Notes under the pieces: generated by a model
What the model was told of the DNA's origin: nothing
The model's input: only the letters and a program-made list of their open reading frames with translations
Database searches by the model: none
Part shown: positions 9,482-17,513 of the stretch, in pieces
Position numbering within the stretch: the stretch's first letter is position 1
Layout of the letters: each line of letters starts with the position of its first letter
Translations under genes and position numbers: made by a program
NCBI GenBank assembly: GCA_016721875.1
Contig: JADKHG010000001.1
Location: 124,001-188,000, forward strand
Origin: Sphingomonadales bacterium
Lineage (GTDB): Bacteria > Pseudomonadota > Alphaproteobacteria > Sphingomonadales > Sphingomonadaceae
DNA length: 64,000 nt
Reading direction: 5' to 3'

Positions 9482-10005
9482 CTCATGTTGACTGGTCCGC
9501 ACTGGCCCAGCAAATGGGAACAGTCCGTGTCATCGATGGCGGTAGAGCCGAGCGCGGCGGAACTGCAATAGGGTATGATGCGGTTGCCCGCATTGTTGGC
9601 GAAGACGTTATAGTGTCGGCTGTAGAGCACCATTTAACATACGAACTAGGCTCGGAATTGGCACGATCCGTTCTGATGGTGCTCAGGCCATATGTTGCGA
9701 TGGAGCGTTGTCTGGAGATATTTCGGACATCTGAAGACAGCGAAACAAAGGCATCTGCAATTTGTCTGTTGAAGGACATTTCAGACAGGCGTGTCCTTGA
9801 ATGGCTGCCCGAGATAACGTCATCAGCCGATCCAGCCGTTCGCGTCTGGGCTGTTGGAGTTATTGATCAGCTACTGATCATGCAAAATGAGATTGAGCTA
9901 GAAGAAGCGATGCCATTTGTCACAGCGCTGCTGAACGATCCAGATGCTGGCGTTGGAGAACGCGCTGGACAACTTATGGAAATGATCAAAGAAACATACC
10001 CATGA
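9478..10005 (+). CDS. HEAT-repeat-like hypothetical protein
   Basis: A 175-residue protein starting at GTG 9478 inside the ivd stop and ending in an ATGA overlap with puuD, so it is translationally coupled on both sides. The region from about 75 to 170 reads as paired amphipathic helices with HEAT-type spacing (DSETKASAICLLKDISDRRV, then DPAVRVWAVGVIDQLL). That suggests a protein-binding solenoid rather than an enzyme. There is no signal peptide or membrane span. Base composition is visibly more AT-rich than in the flanking genes, which may mean later acquisition. Its function is unknown and there is no obvious link to leucine or polyamine breakdown. Confidence 0.65.
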   Translation: MTHVDWSALAQQMGTVRVIDGGRAERGGTAIGYDAVARIVGEDVIVSAVEHHLTYELGSELARSVLMVLRPYVAMERCLEIFRTSEDSETKASAICLLKDISDRRVLEWLPEITSSADPAVRVWAVGVIDQLLIMQNEIELEEAMPFVTALLNDPDAGVGERAGQLMEMIKETYP

Positions 10006-10739
10006 CCGCCCGCCCTATCCTCGGCGTCATTGCCTGCAACCGCATTGTCGGTACCGAAACGGCGCAGGCCGTCATGGACCGCTATATTCGTGCGGCGATG
10101 ACCTATGCCGATGTCGCGGCGCTGATCGTCCCGTCGCTGTCCGATTTGATGACCGCTGCGGAGGTGGCACCGCGGCTTGATGGCATTCTCCTCACTGGCA
10201 GCCCATCCAATGTCGCCACCATGCGTTATGGCGACGAAGGCGGCGAAGGTCCGTTCGACGAGGCGCGCGACGAAATTGCGCTATCGATGGTTGACAGGAT
10301 GATCGACCTCAAAAAGCCGGTGTTCGGGATCTGCCGGGGCTTTCAGGAAATCAATGTTGCGTTGGGTGGAACCTTGCGCCGCGACACCAGCGCGAGCGAC
10401 GAGCTGATCCGCCACCATGCGCCCGATGATGTGTCCTTCGATGCAATGTTCGACCATCGCCATCCGGTTGAACTGGCCGAAGGCGGACTGCTCGCCTCTA
10501 CTTATGCGAAACCCAAACTCGATGTGAATTCTGTGCATTACCAAGGCATCGGTAAACTTGCCGACGGCCTGACGATTGAGGCACGCGCACCCGATGGCCT
10601 TGTCGAAGCCTACTCTGCCCGCCCCAATGGTGCGCCTTTGCTTGCTGTACAGTGGCACCCGGAATGGGGCACCGAGAATGATCCGGATCTGCAGACCTAT
10701 TTTCACCTGCTTGGGAAAGCGTTAAGAGGCGAGCTATGA
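10002..10739 (+). CDS. puuD: Gamma-glutamyl-gamma-aminobutyrate hydrolase
   Basis: A 245-residue class I glutamine amidotransferase-like hydrolase (peptidase C26) that releases GABA and glutamate from gamma-glutamyl-GABA, the last step of the Puu putrescine pathway. The nucleophile lies in GICRGFQE (C111), and the His-Glu pair in QWHPEW (H219, E221). The oxyanion-region TGSPSNV is present near 65. The gene starts inside the previous stop (ATGA) and stands next to the aminotransferase and Pot/Puu genes, which supports the assignment. Confidence 0.9.
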   Translation: MTARPILGVIACNRIVGTETAQAVMDRYIRAAMTYADVAALIVPSLSDLMTAAEVAPRLDGILLTGSPSNVATMRYGDEGGEGPFDEARDEIALSMVDRMIDLKKPVFGICRGFQEINVALGGTLRRDTSASDELIRHHAPDDVSFDAMFDHRHPVELAEGGLLASTYAKPKLDVNSVHYQGIGKLADGLTIEARAPDGLVEAYSARPNGAPLLAVQWHPEWGTENDPDLQTYFHLLGKALRGEL

Positions 10740-10807
10740 ATTCCAAGGTGACTCGATTTAATCGTTATCAGGCACGGATTGGCTTTTCGCCTTAATCCTT
10801 TTTGAAT

Positions 10808-10886
10808 CGCGCAGAGACGCAGAGATCGCAGAGCTTGGAACCTGCATCGGCTGCGCCGTCCCTCTGCGCCTCTGCGTCTCTGCGCG
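10808..10886. repeat. Long inverted repeat with CGCAGAGA-type arms
   Basis: Two perfect 17-bp arms, 10808-10824 and 10870-10886, face each other across a 45-bp loop. The flanks extend the symmetry imperfectly (ttttgaat on the left, attcaaaa on the right). Each arm is itself made of short purine repeats (cgcagaga, cgcagag). It sits in the puuD-aminotransferase gap and could form a large cruciform or mRNA hairpin. Its look is that of a dispersed palindromic element rather than a Rho-independent terminator, because no T-run follows. A similar but different element closes the window at 63865-63991. Confidence 0.75.
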
Positions 10887-10911
10887 AAACCATTCAAAAA
10901 AGGAAATTATT

Positions 10912-12285
10912 ATGCCCCGCAATTACGACATCGCCGAACTCCGCCGCCTCGACGTGGCCCACCATCTGCCGGCGCAAGCTGACTGGCAGGAAATCGAAAA
11001 TCTGGGCGGCAGCCGCATCATCACCCATGCCGAGGGTTGTTATATCCACGACGGCGACGGCAACCGCATATTGGATGGTATGGCCGGGCTATGGTGCGTC
11101 AATGTCGGCTATGGCCGCGAGGAACTGGTCGAGGCGGCGGCGGCGCAGATGCGCGAGCTGCCCTTCTACAACACCTTTTTCAAGACCGCGACGCCGCCGA
11201 CGGTGATGCTCGCTGACAAGATTGCCAGCCTGACGCAGAACCGCCTGCCGCATGTGTTTTTCAACAGCTCGGGCAGCGAGGCCAATGACACCATCTTTCG
11301 CCTTGTCCGCCAATATTGGAAATTGAAGGGTGAGCCGAAGCGCAAGACCTTTATCAGCCGCTGGAACGCCTATCATGGTTCGACCGTTGCGGGCGTTTCC
11401 TTGGGCGGAATGAAAGCGATGCACCCGATTGGCGACTTGCCGATCCCCGGTATCGAGCATGTCCGCCAGCCCTATTGGTACAACGAAGGCCGCGATATGT
11501 CGCCCGAGGCCTTTGGCACCGCCTGTGCAGAAGCGATCGAAGCCAAAATCCTAGAAGTCGGCCCTGAAAATGTCGCGGCCTTTATTGGTGAACCGGTGCA
11601 AGGTGCCGGCGGCGTTATCATTCCTCCTGCCAATTACTGGCCGCAGGTAGAGGCAATCTGTCGCAAATATGGCGTATTGCTGATCTGTGACGAAGTGATC
11701 GCAGGCTTTGGCCGTACCGGCAATATGTGGGGGCATGAAACCGTCGGCGTGAAGCCCGACATCATCGCGATGGCCAAGGGATTGTCGTCTGGCTACCTTC
11801 CCATTTCCGCCGTTGCGGTCAGTGCCGACATCATCAAGGTGATGAAAACCGGCGGCGATTTCGTCCACGGCTATACCTATTCGGGCCATCCGGTTTCGGC
11901 AGCGGTAGCGCTGCGCAATATCGAGATTATGGAGCGCGAAGGATTGGTCGAGCGCACACGCAGCGAAACCGGCCCCTATCTGGCAAAGGCGCTCGCGACG
12001 CTTAACGATCATCCATTGGTCGGCGAAGCACGCAGCATCGGCCTGCTTGGCGCGGTCGAAATCGTCGCCGACAAGGCCAGCGGCGCACGCTTTGGTGGCA
12101 AGGAAGGCACAGCAGGCCCGATGGTGCGCGACCTGTGCATCGCAAACGGCCTCATGGTGCGCGGTATCCGCGACAGCATCGTCATGTGCCCGCCATTGGT
12201 GATCACCACCGAGCAGATTGACGATATGGTGGCTATCATCCGAAAGGCGCTCGATGAGGCGGAACCAAAGCTGCGCGCGCTGTGA
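10912..12285 (+). CDS. spuC: Class III aminotransferase, putrescine/spermidine-pyruvate type
   Basis: A 457-residue PLP enzyme close to SpuC, which moves the amino group of putrescine or related diamines to pyruvate. The PLP lysine is K289 in AMAKGLSSGY and the PLP aspartate D260 in LLICDEVIAGFG. The substrate-entry motif GMAGLWCVNVGYG is typical of the omega-aminotransferase subgroup. A Shine-Dalgarno (aaggaa) precedes ATG 10912. Together with the Puu genes it gives the cell a direct transamination route for diamines beside the gamma-glutamylated route. The exact amine donor is inferred from context. Confidence 0.85.
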   Translation: MPRNYDIAELRRLDVAHHLPAQADWQEIENLGGSRIITHAEGCYIHDGDGNRILDGMAGLWCVNVGYGREELVEAAAAQMRELPFYNTFFKTATPPTVMLADKIASLTQNRLPHVFFNSSGSEANDTIFRLVRQYWKLKGEPKRKTFISRWNAYHGSTVAGVSLGGMKAMHPIGDLPIPGIEHVRQPYWYNEGRDMSPEAFGTACAEAIEAKILEVGPENVAAFIGEPVQGAGGVIIPPANYWPQVEAICRKYGVLLICDEVIAGFGRTGNMWGHETVGVKPDIIAMAKGLSSGYLPISAVAVSADIIKVMKTGGDFVHGYTYSGHPVSAAVALRNIEIMEREGLVERTRSETGPYLAKALATLNDHPLVGEARSIGLLGAVEIVADKASGARFGGKEGTAGPMVRDLCIANGLMVRGIRDSIVMCPPLVITTEQIDDMVAIIRKALDEAEPKLRAL

Positions 12286-12325
12286 AGGGTTGACGACCGG
12301 TCCTGCCTGATTCATTTAGTCAGGC

Positions 12326-12523
12326 ATGACCGACACCCCCGAAGACACACCGCCCGACAATGAAACCATCCGCGAGGTAAAGCGTGCCAAGGCGCGCAAG
12401 GAAGCTGCGGAGGAAAAATCGGGCTTGGGCTGGAAAGCCGCCGCCGGTATCGGCATCGGCTCCGCCGCGCTAGCCGCAGCGCTCATCTATGCCAACAAGG
12501 CACGGAAAAAGGACGAGGATTGA
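12326..12523 (+). CDS. Small single-span membrane protein, unknown
   Basis: A 65-residue protein with a charged N-terminal half (TIREVKRAKARKEAAEE) and one hydrophobic span near 35-58 (GWKAAAGIGIGSAALAAALI), closed by a positively charged KARKKDED tail. It follows the aminotransferase by 40 bp and precedes the FKBP gene by 34 bp on the same strand. Membrane anchoring is the only property that can be read. Proteins of this kind are common and unnamed in sphingomonads, to judge by general style; no function is proposed. Confidence 0.6.
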   Translation: MTDTPEDTPPDNETIREVKRAKARKEAAEEKSGLGWKAAAGIGIGSAALAAALIYANKARKKDED

Positions 12524-12557
12524 GGTTCTGCACCTTAGCTCTGCCCCAATTAGGATA

Positions 12558-13373
12558 ATGACCATCAAAAACCGTTATGCGGCGCTGTGCGCCATCCCCG
12601 CTTTGGCAGCGCTCGCACTGCCTACCACCCCCGCCCTTGCGGCCGCGCCCAAAGCGCCTGCCAAACCGGTTTTGACCTGCAAGACCAAGGCGGCAGAAGG
12701 CCTGACCTACACCGTGCTGAAGGCGAGTAAAGGTGCAAAGCCGACCGACGATGCACGCGTGGTGGTCAATTATCGCGGCTTCCTGAAATCCGATGGCAGC
12801 GAATTTGATTCGGGCGAAGGCGCCAAATTCCGCGTTACTGGTGTGATCCCCGGCTTTTCGCAGGGGCTGAAACTGATGGCACCGGGAAGCAAATACCGGC
12901 TCTGTATCCCGTCAGCCATTGGCTATGGCGAAGAAGGCAGCGGACCGATCCCCGCCAATGCCGATCTGGTGTTTGAGGTTGAATTGCTGTCGTTCGAAAC
13001 ACTGCCCCCCAAACCCGCTGTCCCGGCAGATGCGCGGGCTTGCGACAAGACGACCGCGACCGGATTAAGCTATGCCATTGGCAAGACTGGAACCGGCGCA
13101 ACCCCCGCTGCGACAGACATGGCGCTGATCGATCTGACCACCTTCGATCCGGCAACTGGAACCATTTTGGGCAAACAATTGTGGGAAAGAATTGCGGTCG
13201 CGCAAGCCACGCCGATGTTTACCGAAGCGCTTGGCCTGATGCAGGTCGGTGGCAGCTACCGTTTCTGCATGCCCAAAAAGGACGACCCCGAAGGTGGACA
13301 AAGCACACCTGCGCTGAATTTCATCGTCGATTTGATTGATGTGCGGCCTGCTCCTGTTGAGGAGGAGGGTTGA
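12558..13373 (+). CDS. Exported FKBP-type peptidyl-prolyl isomerase
   Basis: A 271-residue protein. ATG 12558 is chosen because it begins a clear signal peptide (about 1-28, ending ALA). The first domain (about 45-145) is FKBP-like, with FDSGEGAKFRV, the VIPGFSQGLKLMAPG loop and RLCIPSAIGYGEEG, so it is predicted to isomerise X-Pro bonds in periplasmic proteins. A second half (about 160-265) looks like a degenerate FKBP copy without the full active site (MFTEALGLMQVGGSYRFCMP), so the protein is a tandem with one probably active domain. It converges on the Pot ATPase gene across a hairpin. Confidence 0.85.
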   Translation: MTIKNRYAALCAIPALAALALPTTPALAAAPKAPAKPVLTCKTKAAEGLTYTVLKASKGAKPTDDARVVVNYRGFLKSDGSEFDSGEGAKFRVTGVIPGFSQGLKLMAPGSKYRLCIPSAIGYGEEGSGPIPANADLVFEVELLSFETLPPKPAVPADARACDKTTATGLSYAIGKTGTGATPAATDMALIDLTTFDPATGTILGKQLWERIAVAQATPMFTEALGLMQVGGSYRFCMPKKDDPEGGQSTPALNFIVDLIDVRPAPVEEEG

Positions 13374-13394
13374 AGGGATTGCATGAAGAACGTC

Positions 13395-13413
13395 CCTCTC
13401 CCATTGGGAGAGG
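13395..13413. terminator. Bidirectional hairpin between convergent genes
   Basis: Perfect 8-bp stem cctctccc/gggagagg with a 3-nt loop (att), placed in the 47-bp gap between the FKBP stop and the ATPase stop. The stem is GC-rich and followed on the + strand by aaggatttt. It probably terminates both transcripts, although the T-run is short. A near-identical hairpin occurs at 27882-27899. Confidence 0.6.
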
Positions 13414-13420
13414 AAGGATT

Positions 13421-14551
13421 TTAACCCAACAGCACCACCGGACTATCCGCCCGCCAGTGCATTGATACCTTGTCGTCCCAGGTAAAATCTTCCTGATCGT
13501 GACGCGAGAGGTTGGGGCGCGAGACACGGATCATGGCACCGGATTCGAGTTGAATCTCGAACAGGGTGATGTCGCCCAGATAACTCATCCCTTTGATTAC
13601 ACCGCGCGCAAAATTATGGCCTTCGGGTGCATCTTTGGCGGCGGCCTCGACGGTTTTGCCTGCTCCCTGCACATGCAAATACATTTTCTCAGGCCGCAGC
13701 GCGACCCAGACGTCGGCGCCGTGGGGGCCGGTGACGCCGTGGTTCAGATAGACTTTGCCAAGACCCGGGCAATCGACCGCAGCCTTGTCGGGTTCGTCAA
13801 TGATCAGCTTGCCTTCAAAGATATTCACTGAGCCGACAAAGTCCGCAACAAAGCGGTTGGCGGGGAATTCGTAAAGGTCGGACGGAGTCGCCAGCTGCGA
13901 CACTTCACCCTTGTTGATCACAGCAATCCGGCTCGCCATTGACAGCGCTTCGTCCTGATCATGGGTGACAGTAATGAAGGTGATGCCCACCTCGTCCTGC
14001 AAATCGGACAGCTCAAACTGCATTTGCGCGCGCAATTTGGCGTCGAGCGCCGACAGTGGCTCATCGAGCAGCAACACTTTGGGTCGCATTACCAGACTGC
14101 GCGCCAGTGCTACACGTTGACGCTGACCACCGGACATCTGGTCGGGCATGCGCGATTCAAATCCGCCGAGCTTGACCAGATCGAGGGCTTCCTTGACCCG
14201 GTCTTCGCGTTCACCCCGCCCGACGCCCGCAATTTTCAGGCCGTAAGCGACATTGTCCGCCACCGACATATGCGGGAATACCGCATAGCTTTGGAACACC
14301 ATATTGACCGGGCGCTTGTTGGGCGGAACGCGGCTCATATCCTGTCCGTCGATCAGGATTTGCCCCTCCGTCGGCACCTCGAACCCGGCAATCATGCGCA
14401 GCAAAGTCGTCTTGCCGCAGCCCGAAGGCCCAAGCAGCACGAAGAATTCGCCAGCCATGATATCAAGGCTGACATTGTCTACAGCGGCCACCTTGCCAAA
14501 ACGTTTGGTGACATTGCGGATCTGGATGATGGGTTGTTTGCTGTCAGTCAT
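13421..14551 (-). CDS. potG: Polyamine ABC transporter ATP-binding protein
   Basis: A 376-residue ATPase of the Pot (spermidine/putrescine) importer. Walker A GPSGCGKTT is at 41-49, the signature MSGGQ at 139-143 and Walker B LLLDEP at 160-165. The C-terminal third is a TOBE-type regulatory domain. ATG 14551 is preferred to an upstream TTG at 14569, which would overlap the permease gene. The gene ends the operon potF-potH-potI-potG (transcribed right to left). PotG and PotA are close homologues, so the symbol reflects context with PotF/H/I-like partners rather than a firm distinction. Confidence 0.88.
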   Translation of the reverse strand: MTDSKQPIIQIRNVTKRFGKVAAVDNVSLDIMAGEFFVLLGPSGCGKTTLLRMIAGFEVPTEGQILIDGQDMSRVPPNKRPVNMVFQSYAVFPHMSVADNVAYGLKIAGVGRGEREDRVKEALDLVKLGGFESRMPDQMSGGQRQRVALARSLVMRPKVLLLDEPLSALDAKLRAQMQFELSDLQDEVGITFITVTHDQDEALSMASRIAVINKGEVSQLATPSDLYEFPANRFVADFVGSVNIFEGKLIIDEPDKAAVDCPGLGKVYLNHGVTGPHGADVWVALRPEKMYLHVQGAGKTVEAAAKDAPEGHNFARGVIKGMSYLGDITLFEIQLESGAMIRVSRPNLSRHDQEDFTWDDKVSMHWRADSPVVLLG

Positions 14552-14552
14552 A

Positions 14553-15395
14553 TCAATGGGCGTCCGCAAGGGCCTTTACACCCTGGAATTTCAGGGCGAC
14601 GGCGGTCAAAAGCACGGTCAGGATGATGAGGATGGTCGAGGCGGCGTTAATGTCGGGCGTTACCCCGCGCTTGACCAGCGAATAAACGAGCACCGGGAAA
14701 GTGTCGGTCCCCGGTGTGCTGGTGAAAAAGGTGATGACGAAATCGTCGAGGCTGAGCGTGAAAGCCAACAGCGCGCCGGATACCAAGGCGGGCTTGATAT
14801 GTGGCACCAATACGTCGCGAAACGCTTGCCATTCGCCCGCGCCCAAGTCTTTCGCCGCTTCCTCCTGCTCACGGTTGAATGTCGCCAGTCGGGCGCGCAC
14901 GACCATCGTCACAAAGGGGAAGCAGAAGGTGATGTGGGCAATAACAATCGCGGTCAGGTTGAATGGCCAGGGCAACCCGCTGGGCCAGCCGATCCATGAG
15001 AAGAAGACCAAAAAAGCAACGCCCAAACAGATTTCGGGCACAATGATCGGCAGCGACATCGTGCCATCGACCGCGCTTTTCAGCGGAAAGCGGAAGCGCC
15101 ACAGCATGACCGCAGCCATTGACCCGATAATCAAGCTGAACACAGTCGCAAGTCCAGCGATAGTCAGCGAGTTGAGCATCGCATCCCACAGCTGGTCATT
15201 CTCCCACGCCTTGGCATAATATTTGGTGGTGAAGCCGCGCCAGACGACATTGCGTTTGCTGTCGTTGAAGCTGAACGCCATCAACACGAACAAAGGCAGA
15301 TAGAGGAACAGCATCACCGCCAAAACCCAGCCGCGCATCCACAGCGACTTTGCATATTCCAGCGGCGCGCGCGGGGTGCGGGCGAACAATGCCAT
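14553..15395 (-). CDS. potI: Polyamine ABC transporter permease, PotI-like
   Basis: A 280-residue inner-membrane permease with about six membrane spans and the EAA loop around EEAAKDLGAGEWQAFRDVLV that docks the ATPase. ATG 15395 is chosen over the longer open frame because it follows a strong Shine-Dalgarno (gggaggtga) and overlaps the upstream permease stop (TAATG), implying coupled translation. It is the second membrane subunit of the putrescine/spermidine importer. It ends one base before the ATPase start. Confidence 0.9.
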   Translation of the reverse strand: MALFARTPRAPLEYAKSLWMRGWVLAVMLFLYLPLFVLMAFSFNDSKRNVVWRGFTTKYYAKAWENDQLWDAMLNSLTIAGLATVFSLIIGSMAAVMLWRFRFPLKSAVDGTMSLPIIVPEICLGVAFLVFFSWIGWPSGLPWPFNLTAIVIAHITFCFPFVTMVVRARLATFNREQEEAAKDLGAGEWQAFRDVLVPHIKPALVSGALLAFTLSLDDFVITFFTSTPGTDTFPVLVYSLVKRGVTPDINAASTILIILTVLLTAVALKFQGVKALADAH

Positions 15396-16300
15396 TATTT
15401 CACCTCCCCGGTCTTTTTGCGCATCCCTTGCAAGGCGATCAGCGCGAACATCGCATAGATCAGCAGGAAGGATAGCGCGGCGCCAAAGGGCCAATCATTG
15501 GCACGTTTGAATTGGCGCTCTATGACGTTGGCGATCATCTGGCTGTCGGTGCCGCCCATCAGGTCAGGGGTCAAATAGGCACCCAGTGCCGGGATCAGCG
15601 TGATCATCACGCCCGCAATAATCCCCGGTGCCGCGAGCGGCACGACGACCTTGAACAGCGTTTTCAAATGCCCTGCGCCCAGATCAAGACTCGCCTCGAT
15701 CAGGCTTTTGTCGAGCCGATCGAGCGCCGAATAGAGCGGCAACACCATGAAGGGCAGATGGACATAAACAAGGCCCACCACCACGGCGAAATTGTTGTAG
15801 AGCAGCGGCAGCGGTTCCCATGTCTCCATGGGTTGCAAGCCGACCAATGTTTTCAGCCAGCTCGCCCCGCCCCACAGCGCCTCCAACCCCTTATTGGCAT
15901 AGCCCTGCTGTCCCATCACGATCATCAGCGCATAGGTGCGGATCAGCAGATTGGTCCAGAACGGCAACATGATGCCCAAAAGCAACCATGGTCGCCACTT
16001 CTCGCTGGCAAAGGTAATCGCCATCGCCACCGGAAAACCGACGATCAGACAAATGAGCGTGACCAGCGCAGCGACCGCAAGGCTTTTGAGGAAAATCGAC
16101 AGATACAGCCACTCGGTCGCGCGTTTGTAATTGTCGAGCGTGCCGACAATGTCGATATCGGTCAGCCCGACATTGCGGCCAAAGCTGTAGAACCAGACAA
16201 ACGCCATCGGGATGACGAAGAATAGCAGCGTCCAGAACAGCGGCGTTAGCGACACCGCCGCAAAGGGCCGTTTTTGCTGTTTCCAGTCCTGCTCAGCCAT
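15395..16300 (-). CDS. potH: Polyamine ABC transporter permease, PotH-like
   Basis: A 301-residue permease with about six membrane spans, an N-terminal span near 20-40 (LFWTLLFFVIPMAFVW) and the EAA loop (SLIEASLDLGAGHLKTLFKV) near residue 205. It pairs with PotI to form the channel for polyamines delivered by PotF. Its stop overlaps the PotI start by one base. The gene follows potF by 24 bp in the same operon. Confidence 0.9.
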   Translation of the reverse strand: MAEQDWKQQKRPFAAVSLTPLFWTLLFFVIPMAFVWFYSFGRNVGLTDIDIVGTLDNYKRATEWLYLSIFLKSLAVAALVTLICLIVGFPVAMAITFASEKWRPWLLLGIMLPFWTNLLIRTYALMIVMGQQGYANKGLEALWGGASWLKTLVGLQPMETWEPLPLLYNNFAVVVGLVYVHLPFMVLPLYSALDRLDKSLIEASLDLGAGHLKTLFKVVVPLAAPGIIAGVMITLIPALGAYLTPDLMGGTDSQMIANVIERQFKRANDWPFGAALSFLLIYAMFALIALQGMRKKTGEVK

Positions 16301-16324
16301 TGCTCCCCTCCCCCATCAGGCGAA

Positions 16325-17434
16325 TCAGGATGCGCGGACGCGGGTGAAGGCTTCCTCGTAGAGCGGCTGGATGTCCGGATTGAACTTCGCATATTCGCAT
16401 TTCGCCAGCTTGTCTGCGGGCGGATAGATTACCGGATTTTTCTTATAGCTGTCGGGCATCAATTCCTTCGCCGCAGCATTGGGCGTCGGATAAAGGATGG
16501 TCTCGGTGACCTTCTTGCCATTTTGCGCATCCAAAATGAAGTTGATGAAGGCATGGGCATTTTTCGGATGCTTTGCACCCTTGGGAATGCAGAAATTGTC
16601 CGAATTCAGCTGGCTGCCTTCCTTTGGAATGACGAAATCAATGTCATCATCCTCAGTCATCAACTGCGCAATGTCGCCATTATATTCGAGCACCAGATCG
16701 ACCTCGCCCTTAGCAAGCAAGTCCTGACCGTCATCGTCGTGGAATTTGGCAATGAAGGGCTTCTGCTTCACAAGCATTGCTTCAATCGTTTTGATATCGG
16801 CAGGCGTCAAACCATTGACCGATTTGCCCATATATTTTGCGCACAGACGGAAGACATCGCCCGCCTCGGAGAGCAGCGCGATGCGGCCCTTATATTGATC
16901 ACTGTCGAACAGATATTTCCAGCTGTCAGGCACGCCCTGCACCTTCGACTTGCGATAGCCGATGCCCAAGGCGAGCCAAGTATAGGGCACCGAATATTCG
17001 CGACCCTTGTCATAATCGACATCGACAAATTCGGGCGCGATATTCTTGAAATTGGAAAGCTGCGCCTTGTCGATTTTCTCAAGCATGTCGGCCTTCGCCA
17101 TCCGCTCGACAAAATCGTTCGAAGGCACGATCAAATCATAGCCGGGGTTACCCGCACGGAATTTGGCAAACAACGTGTCGTTGGTGTCGAACAGGTCCAT
17201 TTTGACATCGACGCCACCGGCTTCCTTGAAATCCTCCAAGGTGGTCTCGCCCATATAATCGTCCCAATTATACAGGTTCAGCGAGGCTTCCTCGCCATTG
17301 GCAAGCTTCTTGGCTTCCTTTTCACCACAGCCGGCCAGCGCGCCGGTGAAGGTTAGGCCCACGGCAGCAACACCCATGCCCTTCAGCAAAGAGCGACGGT
17401 TTTGCGCGTTATCGATCAGTGTCTTGATGTCCAT
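16325..17434 (-). CDS. potF: Polyamine-binding periplasmic protein, PotF/PotD-like lipoprotein
   Basis: A 369-residue substrate-binding protein. Starting at ATG 17434 gives a Tat-like twin arginine (RRSLLKG) followed by a hydrophobic stretch and a lipobox LAGC near residue 35, so it may be a Tat-exported lipoprotein. YNWDDYMG near 53-60 matches the PotD/PotF polyamine pocket start. Conserved Trp/Tyr/Asp features (VPYTWLALGIGY, LLSEAGDVFRL) follow. It is the first gene of the importer operon and stands directly downstream of a glutamine synthetase-like gene, so imported polyamine is probably the substrate of that enzyme. Confidence 0.9.
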   Translation of the reverse strand: MDIKTLIDNAQNRRSLLKGMGVAAVGLTFTGALAGCGEKEAKKLANGEEASLNLYNWDDYMGETTLEDFKEAGGVDVKMDLFDTNDTLFAKFRAGNPGYDLIVPSNDFVERMAKADMLEKIDKAQLSNFKNIAPEFVDVDYDKGREYSVPYTWLALGIGYRKSKVQGVPDSWKYLFDSDQYKGRIALLSEAGDVFRLCAKYMGKSVNGLTPADIKTIEAMLVKQKPFIAKFHDDDGQDLLAKGEVDLVLEYNGDIAQLMTEDDDIDFVIPKEGSQLNSDNFCIPKGAKHPKNAHAFINFILDAQNGKKVTETILYPTPNAAAKELMPDSYKKNPVIYPPADKLAKCEYAKFNPDIQPLYEEAFTRVRAS

Positions 17435-17513
17435 GAGCTTCCCTTTGCGACTATGTTCTTGTGAGTCTGGATGCTGGCTCAAATTTGCCGATTTTCAAAG
17501 CGTTTTTTGCACT

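Noticed and set aside
16274..17356. 360-residue open frame on the + strand
   Set aside because: It is antisense to potF and shows no domain; it is a shadow of codon bias.
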